Part shown: positions 19,829 through 28,676 of the stretch, one piece after another | Layout: each line of letters begins with the position of its first letter | How positions within the stretch are numbered: position 1 is the stretch's first letter | Assembly: GCA_963698645.1 (NCBI GenBank) | Contig: CAVORP010000009.1 | Coordinates: 372,001 to 436,000, forward strand | Length of the DNA: 64,000 bases | Reading direction: 5' to 3' | DNA from: Ovoidimarina sp963698645 | GTDB lineage: Bacteria > Pseudomonadota > Alphaproteobacteria > Rhodobacterales > Rhodobacteraceae | Notes under the pieces: generated by a model | Databases searched by the model: none | What the model saw: only the letters and a program-made list of their open reading frames with translations | Told to the model about the DNA's origin: nothing | Translations under genes and position numbers: made by a program

Positions 19829-21800
19829 TCAGGTTCGCTCCCCGATTGGTTTCGGCGGTGCCTGCCGCGCGCGCGCATCGTCGCGCAGTCTTTGCATGAC
19901 CACATCCCGAGTGCCGAACAGCGCGATCGAGCCGTCGGTCAGCAGCATTATCTTGTCGACCACGTCCAGAAGCGCCGGTTTCTGTGTGATGACAACCACT
20001 GTAATGCGACTGCGGCGCGCGTGCTCCACTGCGCGTGCGAGTGCCTTGTCACCGGCCGTATCGAGGTTCGAGTTCGGTTCGTCGAGCACCACAAGGCGCG
20101 GATTGCCGTAGAAGGCTCGCGCCAGGGCGATCCGCTGCTTCTGTCCGCCCGAAAGCGGCGAACCGTCGGCGGCGACCAGCGTTTCATAGCCCTGCGGCAA
20201 GGTCGCGATCATTTCATGCACGTCGGCAAGCTGCGCGGCTGCGAAAATATCGGCATCGGTCGCGTCCTGTCGCATCCGGCCGATATTGTCCTTGATCGTT
20301 CCGGGGAACAGCTGAACGTCCTGCGGCAGGTATCCGATATTCTCTCCAAACTGGCGCGGATCCCAGTTGCGAAGATCCATGAGATCGAGACGGACATTTC
20401 CAGATGTGGGCAGGATCGATCCAACCAGCATCTTGCCCAAAGTCGTCTTGCCCGCCCCAGAATTGCCGATCACGGCAAGGCTCTCTCCGGGGTTGAGACT
20501 GAAGCTGAGACCGTTCAGAACGACCTGCTTTGTGCCGGCGGGCACGTAGAGAAGGCGCTCGACGTCCAGCCGACCCTCCGGGCGCGGCAGGCGCAGCTTC
20601 TCGAATTGAAGCTTCGAGCTTTGCAGGAGCGCGGAAATCCGCCCGTAGGCACCGCGCGAGAGAACGAACCCGTTCCAGCCCTCGATTGCGCCCTCGATCG
20701 GGGCAAGCGCACGCCCCGCGATGATCGAGGCGGCGATGACCATCCCGCCGGTGATCTCGCCCTGGATGGCAAGAAACGCGCCCCATCCCAGCATACCGAT
20801 CTGGGTCAGAAGACGGATCGCACGCGAGAAGGCCGCGGATACTATGTTGCGGTCCTGCGCTTTCACCTGCGCAGTCAGCGATGCGGCGGCGTCCTTGCCC
20901 CAAAGCACGACGGCCTCGGGAATCATCGCCAGCGCGTTGATGATCTGGCTGTTACGCGACATCGAGTTCGAGATGCATATTCGCCTTGGCCTGCGCAAGG
21001 TTGGCCTCGGCGAAGGGCTTGGCCGTCGCTCGCTGGTTGATCATTGCGATGACCAGAAGCAGGATCGATGTGACCACGACGATCATTCCCAGATGGGGGT
21101 GGACCAAGAAGATCGCGGTGATGAAAAGCGGTGCGAAGGGCACGTCCAGAAAGGAAATCAGTGTCCCAGAGACAATGAAGCCACGCAATTGCTGAAGATC
21201 GCCCAGGGTCTGGTACTCGCGGCCCGTACCATTGAGCGACGCGGCCGCGGCGGCGCTCAGGATCGGAGCGCCGAGTTGTGCGGCGACCTCGACCGCTGTG
21301 CGCATCAGGATAAAACGCCTGACCGCGTCAAATACAGCCTGAAGAATCACCGCACCGGCGATGACGATCGTCAACATGATCAGCGTGTCCACAGACCGGC
21401 TCGTCAAAACCCGGTCCGAGATCTGAAAAAGGTAGATCGGGATCGCGAGGATCAGCAGGTTCGTCGCGCAAGTCAGCACCATGACGAAGCCCATGTTTCG
21501 GCGTACCGCCAGCATCCCTTTTTTCAGACTTTGCGAGAAATCGTGCGGGCCAACGCGCTTGTGGAAGTCCGCGCCACGTCCGCCGCCGTTGCCGCCCCCG
21601 GTACCGCCCGTGTTTCCTGGTGGCGCCGCACCGGTGGGGATCGCGTCATTGGCCTTCGCGTCAATCGTCACGCAAAGTCTGGGACCCGTCGTCCGCATGC
21701 GGGGTGAACCGGAGCCGTCTATGCGGTCGTTGGGCCGCAGCACCAGGCGCTCTTTTGGAGGATGCTGTCCATCGTCGGGGTGATCTGCCGTATCTTTCAC
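19829..21800 (-). pseudogene. PrtD-like type I secretion ABC transporter (permease-ATPase), one frameshift
   Basis: Repaired length is about 655 residues. After a Gly-rich N-terminal linker (GGTGGGNGGGRGAD), a six-helix ABC transmembrane domain spans about residues 95-370. The ATPase domain has Walker A GNSGAGKTTLGK, signature LSGGQKQRIALARA and Walker B LVVLDEPNSNLD; the EPNSNLD form is typical of the PrtD/AprD exporters. No C39 peptidase domain is present. One +1 insertion near 20960 (MHL/NSMSRNSQI) breaks the frame inside the membrane domain and is probably a sequence error. It lies between the candidate cargo genes and hlyD in one operon and should export them. Confidence 0.85.
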
Positions 21801-21825
21801 ATCAAATCTCGCACTTGTGTACCTG

Positions 21826-23865
21826 TCAGGCTGTCATGGTCTGCATCACATCGAATGTGGGCCCTCCCGTATGGGCATCGGGGTCAAGCCCCCCGGCGTC
21901 GAGCTGTTCAGAAACGGATGCGGAAATCATATCGTCGGCGAGAAAGGCCACGGCTTCGCTGGCAAGGGCTGTGACACTGACGCCTAGGGGGTCGGCGTCA
22001 GTGTCGATCAGCTCCGCCTGATACAAAAGAGCGTCGCTGTAGTAGCTGCCCCCGGCCATGATCTGCGAGTCGTATCCTGACGACAGGATCTCCGCCGTGT
22101 TCGTCATCAGGTTGGAGCCTGTCGTGATGCTTACCGGGACTTCATCTAGCGCCGACATCATTGCGTCCTGCGCCATGTGCACCTGATCCTGATCTCCAAG
22201 GTAGTTGATCTGATCGACGATATTCATCTGCGTCAGATTGCCGTCGATGTAGAGCACTTTGAGCGTCTGGAGCCCTTCGAAGAGCGCATTGTTCGTGACC
22301 GCCGCCGCCAGATCCGCGGCGCCCGCAGCAAGGCTCTCAAGCGCGTCCTTGAATTCCTGTAGCATGTCGATCTGGGTATCGGCGCCGTCCTGCGTGATCG
22401 TCGCCTCGTTGTAGAGAAGGTTATCGCCGTCCGAGATCGACGCCCAGCCCAGCCCCTCGCCCGAGAAATAGTCGTTGTCCAATAGGACGTTGGTCTGATT
22501 GATCAGGTTCAGCGAGATCATCGAACCGCCAACGAGTATCAAGTCATAGCCAAAGCCGAACTCACCTGCATGCGCGAAGTTGTAGGTCTGGTTTTCGCCC
22601 GTGACGATCGCCGTCGAGTTGGCCGTGAAGGTCAGGTTCAGCTGGTCGTTATCGGTGGCGAAAGTGAACTGCTTGATGAGGTTGGTGATCGTGACGTCAC
22701 CCTCGTAGTGTTCCAAGTTCCAGGTAACGGGAAGCCCCCCGGGCGCGATGGAATCGCCCTCCTCGTCGTCGACCTGAAGCTGATTGACCACCATAGATGC
22801 CACGTTGATGGCGTTCGAGGACGCGGATGCACCGCCCTGTGCATATCCATTCAAAAAGTTCAGGTCTGACAGGACGTTGATCTGGGAAATCGCATTCAGC
22901 ATCACGACATCCCCGCCGACCGCGATGACGCCGGCGTCAATCCAGCTGGTATGCAGATCGACGATGTTGTGGGTTTCGTTGGCGCCCGCGGTGACGTTAT
23001 GTCCAGATAGAGCAAAGGAATCTATGAACCCCTCGTTGGACTCGAACAAACCCGGGTTGTCCTTTCCGTAGCCGCTCAGATCGTCCGCCGCATCTTCCAT
23101 TTCCTCCTCTTTCTCGGCGGCGTCGTGCTTGGCCTTTATGTAGGCCGGAAGAAGATCGTCGAATTCGGGCATCTCTTCGACGGCCACGCCATCGACATGG
23201 ATCGCATAGACGGCATCGTCGGAGACGAGCGAGAGGGATGCACCGGCTATGTTCGGCAAAACCAGCGTCTCCAGCGCATCGCGGAACTCGACGGCTTCGG
23301 CTGGATCGCCAAGAATATCCTGCGCGAGCGTTTCGTGGGTCCAGGGGGTCAGGAGCTCCGACAGCGCGATGGCCGCTGCAAGCTGGGCGTGGAATAGGCC
23401 GACGGACATGAACCCAGCGGCCTCTGCATCTCCATATGTGTCGTCGTCATGAAGAATAATGGATTGGAGCGTGACCGTGATCACCGAGGACGGGATCGGG
23501 ACGTAAGGCAGAACGATCAGGGCCCCGCCATGGTCGCCGAAGACATGCCCGTCCGGATTCTTGGGTAGAGGGATCCCATGACCGGCATAGTGGTCGTCTC
23601 GCGGCATCGGGTCCGGAAGGGTTGCTGGCGCCGCGGAGGCTGGGAGGTCCTGCTTCGGAATGTAACGGACGCTCGGGTTGTAATCCTCAAGGCCGTAGGG
23701 GGCCTTGATCTTGACGGGGCCGAAATCCCAATCTGCCGCCTCGTCCTCTTTCGCCTTCAACGCCTCGAACTCCAAGTACTCCATCCGAAGCCGTGCTTCT
23801 TCAACGGCAAGTTCGAACAGCCCTATGAAATGCGAAATCGACTCGGTGGTCTGGTCAAGGCTCAT
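21826..23865 (-). CDS. Large repeat-containing acidic protein, candidate type I secretion cargo
   Basis: 679 residues, no signal peptide, no cysteine seen, strongly acidic. The N-terminal 280 residues are mixed, with a charged helical stretch (KHDAAEKEEEMEDAADD). From about residue 285 a degenerate unit of 60-90 residues recurs about four times: an asparagine-rich lead-in (GANETHN, GENQTYN, GDNLLYN, GSNLMTN), a short strand around VGGDV/VGGSM/IDGNL/AGGSY, then an I/LxQxNxLxDxD-like tail (ISQINVLSDLN, INQTNVLLDND, VDQINYLGDQD). This suggests a stacked beta structure. It is not a canonical RTX repeat. It lies 25 bases before the ABC exporter on the same strand, which suggests it is exported. 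Function unknown. Confidence 0.8.
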   Translation of the reverse strand: MSLDQTTESISHFIGLFELAVEEARLRMEYLEFEALKAKEDEAADWDFGPVKIKAPYGLEDYNPSVRYIPKQDLPASAAPATLPDPMPRDDHYAGHGIPLPKNPDGHVFGDHGGALIVLPYVPIPSSVITVTLQSIILHDDDTYGDAEAAGFMSVGLFHAQLAAAIALSELLTPWTHETLAQDILGDPAEAVEFRDALETLVLPNIAGASLSLVSDDAVYAIHVDGVAVEEMPEFDDLLPAYIKAKHDAAEKEEEMEDAADDLSGYGKDNPGLFESNEGFIDSFALSGHNVTAGANETHNIVDLHTSWIDAGVIAVGGDVVMLNAISQINVLSDLNFLNGYAQGGASASSNAINVASMVVNQLQVDDEEGDSIAPGGLPVTWNLEHYEGDVTITNLIKQFTFATDNDQLNLTFTANSTAIVTGENQTYNFAHAGEFGFGYDLILVGGSMISLNLINQTNVLLDNDYFSGEGLGWASISDGDNLLYNEATITQDGADTQIDMLQEFKDALESLAAGAADLAAAVTNNALFEGLQTLKVLYIDGNLTQMNIVDQINYLGDQDQVHMAQDAMMSALDEVPVSITTGSNLMTNTAEILSSGYDSQIMAGGSYYSDALLYQAELIDTDADPLGVSVTALASEAVAFLADDMISASVSEQLDAGGLDPDAHTGGPTFDVMQTMTA

Positions 23866-23921
23866 GATTCAATGCCCCAAGGGCTAGGAATTTCCACGAA
23901 CTGAATATGTCCGTGTTCCGG

Positions 23922-23952
23922 AACCGGGGGCCGGAAGATCCGGCCCCCGGTT
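23922..23952 (-). terminator. Strong hairpin between the two cargo genes
   Basis: A perfect 14-bp inverted repeat (AACCGGGGGCCGGA and its complement) with a 3-base loop lies just after the 861-residue protein stop. It has no T-tract on the minus strand. It may partly terminate transcription or protect the 3' end of the first message, giving more of the upstream protein than of the downstream operon. Confidence 0.65.
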
Positions 23953-23960
23953 GGTTTCAG

Positions 23961-26546
23961 TTACGCGTCGTTGTCGTCGCCGACATAGGTGGAGCTCATC
24001 GAGCCGCCAACAACGGTCATGTCGACCGAGTTGCCGAGAACGTTGGCACCCATCACGATGCTCTGGTTGAAGGCCATCGTTTCCACGCCAGCTGCGGCCG
24101 AAGCGAAGGATTCGCCGGTGACATAGCCGTCGTCACCATTGTTCGACCCCCAGACACCGTTGTCCGCCATGCCACCTGCGCCATTGGTGGCCGAGCCACC
24201 CATGCCGCCCATGACATCGCCAACATCCGCCCCGCCACCGGTGGACGTGCCACCCATGGCATCGCCGGTGCTGCCACCGGTAGACATGGCCTGGCCACCC
24301 ATCCCGGTATCACCCGACGTTGCGGTATTGGTGCCGCCGGAATTGTTGCCAGCGTTGGACGTTGCGGACTGATCGTTCGATGCCGCACCGCCGTAGCCCG
24401 AGATCGCCTCGGCGAGGCTTTCAGCAGACCCATCGGTATCGGATTCCGAGAACACGTCGGCCAGGCCGCCGTCTCCAGTATCCGCCATCGAGGTCGCGGT
24501 TCCGTCGACATCGTTGCCCGAGGTCGCGGGGCCGCTGGCGTTTCCGCCATCGCCGCCGTCACCCATGGCACCGTCACCTGCGTCACCCATGGCGCCGTCG
24601 CCACCTGGACCCTGGCCGCCGACACCGCCGTCGCCCATGGCTCCGTCACCGGCATTGCCCGTGGCCGTGCCACCGTCGCCCATGGCACCGGCACCACCGG
24701 GGCCCTGACCGCCATTGGCTCCATTGGCCTCGGCGCCGTCACCGGCATTTCCGGCCGCACCGTCGCCGCTGCCGCCTTCACCAGCGGCACCCATGGCACC
24801 TCCAGCTCCGAGACCCTGGCCACCCAGACCTTGCGCACCGCTACCGGACGCGCCCTGGGCACCATTGCCGCCATTGCCGCCAGAACCGGCACCACCGTCA
24901 CCGCTGGCATCGGAGTCGCCATCGGCACCTCCGTCACCGCTCGCCGTTGCAGCACCACCGGCATCAGCCGGCCCATTGCCCGCGTTGGCATCGGCATCGC
25001 CTGCTTCAGCATAGGCTGCAGCAAGGTTTAAGAGGCCAAGACCAGCACCCGCTCCGGCGATTGCACCGGAACCCGAGCCGGCATCACCACCGCCGCCGGT
25101 CGCGTCATTGTCGGTGTCGGCGTCGTTGTCGCTGTAGCCGGAATTGGCAGTGTCAGCCCAACCGTTGTTGTCGCCGCCATCGCCGCCGTCGCCGTCGGCA
25201 CCGTCGCCACCATCGCCGCCGTTACCATTGCCACCGATCGCATTGCCGCCGACTCCATAGCCGCCATCGCCGCCATTGCCGCCGCCGCCGTCGCCGCCGT
25301 CGCCGCTTCCGCCGGTCGCACTGCCACCGTTGCCGCCATCACCCGTGGTGCTGTCGCCACCAGTGCCGTCGCCACCTGCGCCACCTGCGCCACCACCGGC
25401 ATAGCCACCGATCGCGCTACCGCCTGCGCCGCCGTCGCCGCCACCCGCGTCACCGCCGGTGCCATTGCCGCCGTCGCCGCCGTCGCCGCCGTCGCCATCG
25501 CCGCCGTCGCCGCCGTCACCTTCGCCACCATCGGCATAGCCGCTGGCATCGGAGCTGATCGAGCCGTCATTGGCATCGCTTTCGGCATAGGAGTTGCCCG
25601 CGTCGCCACCATTTCCTTCGGTGGTGTTGTCGCTGTCGGCATAGCCGGACGCGTCGCTGTGGGAGTCGGCATCACCGGTATCGCCACCATCGGTGTCGCT
25701 TAGGTTGCCGGACAGGCCCAGACCAAGTCCGAGACCGATCGCGCCTGCGTCGCCGCTGTCACCACCGTCGCCACCATCAGATGTGACGTCGCCGTTGTCG
25801 CCGCTCTCGCCGCCCTTTGCCATCGAGTGGCCGCCCATAGCCAGGCCGCCATGCGCGCTGCCTCCACTGGCATCCGCATCACTGCCGCCATCACCGCCAT
25901 AGGTCTCGGCGTCGATGCCTTCCTCAGCATAAGCGATGCCACCATGAGCGCTGCCGGAGTTGTTGAACTCTCCGCCATTGCTGACGCTGGCGCTTCCCAA
26001 GTGATCGTTGTCGGTCAGGACGGCTTCCTGAATATTGACGATCCCCGTGTCGTTGCCCTCGCCATTGAGTGCATCGCCAAGAATATCGCCAATGTTTACG
26101 TCATCACCGGGATCATAATCGATCTTGATGTCGCCACCTGCCGTTATGACGTTATCGACGGAGCCCTCGTCCACATCGATATCGACGATGTCATCATCGC
26201 GCGGGATCCACTCGCCGCCACCGAAGTCGATATTGACCGCATTCGAGTTATCGTTGCTGTCGTCGCCGCCATTCTGCTGCTGAGCGTTGGAGTTCGTCTG
26301 CTGCTGCTGGCCTTGGTCCTGACCCTGGCCCTGATCCTGGCCTTGGCCCTGATCTTGGCCCTGACCCTGATCCTGACCCTGACCTTGGTCGACATCGGTC
26401 TGCTGCTGCTGATCCTGTTCCTGATGATCGAGATCGATCTCGGCTTCCTTGATACCGATATGGGCATCAACGTCGATGTCGGCCTCGCCCACATTGATGT
26501 CGTCAAACATCATCTGGGTGTTGTTGTGACCTTTATCCTTGGACAT
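23961..26546 (-). CDS. 861-residue Gly/Asp/Gln-rich low-complexity protein, candidate secreted matrix or surface protein
   Basis: Starts at 26546 behind AAAGGA. Residues 1-50 are acidic with alternating D/I/V (INVGEADIDVDAHIG). Next comes a Gln tract with a six-residue unit DQGQGQ repeated about four times. Residues 100-180 are D/I/V-rich again, including VITAGGDIKIDY. A vast Gly/Asp/Ser/Ala region follows (runs such as GGDGGDG and GGAGG). The C-terminal 40 residues are ordered-looking, with MTVVGGSMSSTY followed by VGDDNDA. No cysteine seen and no signal peptide. The C-terminal VGGSM motif is shared with the 679-residue protein encoded next. Likely exported by the adjacent type I system and located at the surface or in biofilm matrix. 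No known family recognised. Confidence 0.78.
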   Translation of the reverse strand: MSKDKGHNNTQMMFDDINVGEADIDVDAHIGIKEAEIDLDHQEQDQQQQTDVDQGQGQDQGQGQDQGQGQDQGQGQDQGQQQQTNSNAQQQNGGDDSNDNSNAVNIDFGGGEWIPRDDDIVDIDVDEGSVDNVITAGGDIKIDYDPGDDVNIGDILGDALNGEGNDTGIVNIQEAVLTDNDHLGSASVSNGGEFNNSGSAHGGIAYAEEGIDAETYGGDGGSDADASGGSAHGGLAMGGHSMAKGGESGDNGDVTSDGGDGGDSGDAGAIGLGLGLGLSGNLSDTDGGDTGDADSHSDASGYADSDNTTEGNGGDAGNSYAESDANDGSISSDASGYADGGEGDGGDGGDGDGGDGGDGGNGTGGDAGGGDGGAGGSAIGGYAGGGAGGAGGDGTGGDSTTGDGGNGGSATGGSGDGGDGGGGNGGDGGYGVGGNAIGGNGNGGDGGDGADGDGGDGGDNNGWADTANSGYSDNDADTDNDATGGGGDAGSGSGAIAGAGAGLGLLNLAAAYAEAGDADANAGNGPADAGGAATASGDGGADGDSDASGDGGAGSGGNGGNGAQGASGSGAQGLGGQGLGAGGAMGAAGEGGSGDGAAGNAGDGAEANGANGGQGPGGAGAMGDGGTATGNAGDGAMGDGGVGGQGPGGDGAMGDAGDGAMGDGGDGGNASGPATSGNDVDGTATSMADTGDGGLADVFSESDTDGSAESLAEAISGYGGAASNDQSATSNAGNNSGGTNTATSGDTGMGGQAMSTGGSTGDAMGGTSTGGGADVGDVMGGMGGSATNGAGGMADNGVWGSNNGDDGYVTGESFASAAAGVETMAFNQSIVMGANVLGNSVDMTVVGGSMSSTYVGDDNDA
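26309..26391 (-). repeat. In-frame tandem repeat coding DQGQGQ units
   Basis: About four imperfect copies of an 18-bp unit on the minus strand, within the Gln-rich part of the 861-residue protein. Copies differ only at synonymous third positions, so the unit is kept at protein level but may still vary by slippage. Confidence 0.75.
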
Positions 26547-27352
26547 GTATCCATTCCTTTAGTGGTGCCCGATGACGCCACCAGTCATTCCAAAGTGGCC
26601 AATCGCGGGCAGATACGATTTGAGATTTTCGATGATTTCGGGCGGCCGGCTTTGCACACGGAAAGGCAGCGTTGCCCTGATGAAGCATGTTCTTAGGCTC
26701 GACAGCACCCCCCTTCTGCTATGGTCCCGGTAACCCTGCGCGCTCCGTACCCAACGGATGGCAGGTAGTTCCGAAATCGCGGAACATCTGTCGCCGGAAG
26801 AAGGCAATCAACTCACACCAACGCGCCGAAAATTGACGCCCTGAAAGGGTCAGCCGAAATCTTGGAGGAAACAATCAGACGAAAGTATTGGTTCGTCGAA
26901 CTTGCGGAAAACACGTCAAATCTTGGCGAAATCCCGTCGATATGACAGCGCGCGACTCCCCCGCATGGGGTGCCCTGCCCTGCTCCCTGCCGATTTTGAC
27001 TATCCGGACGGATTCAACTTTTTCGGAACCGGGCAATGCCAGGTTCGGAACTAAACCTTTTGATTAATCCATAAGGGCTATTTCGAGCCAGAAACCCCAT
27101 AATCCTTGCCGAAACTTGCTAAATCATGTTAGCATTTAGATATTCATATCGCTGAGCTCGGGGGTCTTTCTCGCGTTTTATTCGCAAGTAGAATGCTTTT
27201 TTCAGGCTTGACCCTATCCGTGACTCAGACGTTCTTTTTGGTGTGGTAAGTAGTTCCGGGGGGGTAAACTATGGCTTACCAAGTGATTTTTGAATCTCCG
27301 AATTCCGGGGATAAAGGGCGATCGGTCGTAGAATTCAGTTGGATCGCGAAAA
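26547..27352. other. AT-richer divergent promoter region of the secretion locus
   Basis: About 800 bases lie between the cargo operon (minus) and the LuxR operon (plus). No credible gene is present. Base composition is noticeably richer in A and T than the surroundings, and a symmetric element lies at 27117-27134. It probably holds both promoters and control sites for the locus. Confidence 0.5.
27117..27134. promoter_or_regulatory. Inverted repeat TGCTAA-N6-TTAGCA
   Basis: A perfect 6-bp dyad with a six-base spacer in the long divergent intergenic region. It is a candidate binding site for a dimeric regulator, for instance the adjacent LuxR-type protein. Only one copy was seen. Confidence 0.4.
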
Positions 27353-28059
27353 TTGGTTCTGGTTTTCATCGGTAATTGCGTCGTCTTTTCCACGTGCCTT
27401 CTTCGGATGGTGCAGTTCGAGTTCGAAGATGTGGACGTCGTCCGATTGAACGACATCTCCGAAGTCGAGCGTCTTGATCCAAAAGTACGCAGCGCGATAG
27501 GGCTTATCATCGTCGATGAAGCCGCCGTTGGTTTGATACCGGAAGCAACGCGCATTCTTGAACGGACGGCTCCAGACACCGGCGCGGTTCTGGCCTACCG
27601 AAGCATCGAACTCGCGCGGGAAGTCCTGGAAATTGCACAGGCGTCGCCGGCGAATGTGCAGCTCCGGTTTCTTCCCATGAACGCACCGGTGGACGTATGG
27701 CTGGCCGCCCTTCGGCTTCTTACCTTGGGCGAGGCTTTCGTTCCCGCGGAACTGCTGTCCGATGGGCACACACGCGATCCACACCCTGCTGTCGACCGTG
27801 ACAAGGCCGAACCTGTGCGGCAACGGACGGATCAGCCAGAGGCTGCGCCAAGGGACCAGCCACGGCTGACCGCGCGCGAAAAAGAGGTCCTAAACTCGTC
27901 GCACGGGGCGAACGGAACAAGTGCATCGCCAGTGAGCTGGGTCTATCCGAACATACGGTGAAGCTTCATGTGCATAACATCTTCGGAAAGCTCGGGGTCG
28001 AGAATCGTACCAGCGCAACACATTGGTTTCTGTCTCAGAACCATGCGTCCTTCGTTTAG
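27353..28059 (+). pseudogene. LuxR-family (receiver-like N-terminus) response regulator, one frameshift
   Basis: About 235 residues once repaired. The N-terminal part (VLVFIGNCVVFSTCLLRMVQFEFEDVDVV) is like a degenerate receiver domain without the usual acidic pocket. The C-terminus is a GerE/LuxR DNA-binding domain: LTAREKEVL, then after the shift LVARGERNKCIASELGLSEHTVKLHVHNIFGKLGV. One base is missing near 27891 (CTAAA/CTC), the opposite sense to most shifts in this window. The only in-frame start that keeps the first strand is TTG at 27353; the ATG at 27407 would truncate the domain. It heads the operon with the HEPN-like and AAA proteins and likely controls the divergent cargo operon. 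Confidence 0.75.
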
Positions 28060-28070
28060 GGGGGAACAGG

Positions 28071-28601
28071 ATGGGCACCGCCGAACATTCACTGCCCGAT
28101 CAGGCGCGAGGAGATATCTCGGCCGCCTTTGATCAATTCCTGCTTCTGCTCGGACGGTTGAACTATAGCTGGACAAATACCGAGAGCCTGCTGATCCACC
28201 TCATCGCCGGTCTGGCGCGGACCGACAAGGAAACCGCTGTCGTGGTATTCCTGACCCTAAACACAACTCGGGCGCGCATCGATCTTGTCGAGCGGCTTTC
28301 GAAACTGGACCGTGTCAAACAGGAAGAGCGTGACGCTGTCCTTCAGATCTCGCGCAAGATTCAACAGCTTTCCGGCCTCAGGAACCAGTACAACCACTGC
28401 ATCTATTCGTTCGATACAAAAAGCGGGGATCTGTCGACGATCCGGATGCGCGTCGCGGATCGCCGCAACCAGATCAAGGTGGGCGAAATGACGCCTCTGG
28501 ACAGAGAGACGATCGACGCGATCGAGAAATCCTTGGCGGAATTGGCATCGGTCAACAAATCCGTCTGGGAGTTGATCGGGAGGTTTTCCTATCCTGCATG
28601 A
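28071..28601 (+). CDS. Small helical protein with HEPN-like Rx4H motif
   Basis: 176 residues, no signal or membrane segment, predicted all-helical. ATG 28071 is preceded by GGGGGGAACAGG. The segment LSGLRNQYNHCIYSFD contains R104-N-x3-H109, which fits the RNx3H (R-x4-6-H) active-site pattern of HEPN ribonuclease domains at the start of a helix. The preceding helices (TESLLIHLIAGLARTDKET) fit the four-helix HEPN layout. HEPN proteins act as RNases, toxins or nucleotide-binding partners. Assignment rests on the motif alone. It lies between the LuxR gene and the AAA-ATPase gene with short gaps, so it belongs to the secretion-locus operon. Confidence 0.6.
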   Translation: MGTAEHSLPDQARGDISAAFDQFLLLLGRLNYSWTNTESLLIHLIAGLARTDKETAVVVFLTLNTTRARIDLVERLSKLDRVKQEERDAVLQISRKIQQLSGLRNQYNHCIYSFDTKSGDLSTIRMRVADRRNQIKVGEMTPLDRETIDAIEKSLAELASVNKSVWELIGRFSYPA

Positions 28602-28676
28602 CGATGCGTTGCGGCGGGCGTTCCCGTCGGTGTCGTCGGACTTCAGATATCCATTCAGCCGATTGAGGGCAATTGA

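Noticed and set aside
24320..25558. 412-codon Arg/His-rich open frame on the plus strand
   Set aside because: It is the mirror of the Gly/Asp-rich coding repeat; composition follows from the opposite strand and there is no start context.
26309..26391. Tandem repeats as a possible CRISPR or minisatellite
   Set aside because: The unit is 18 bp, in frame, without spacers, and differs only at synonymous positions, so it is a coding repeat.
23961..26546. RTX toxin or haemolysin
   Set aside because: The GGxGxDxUx nonapeptide is not present; Gly-Asp runs are irregular.
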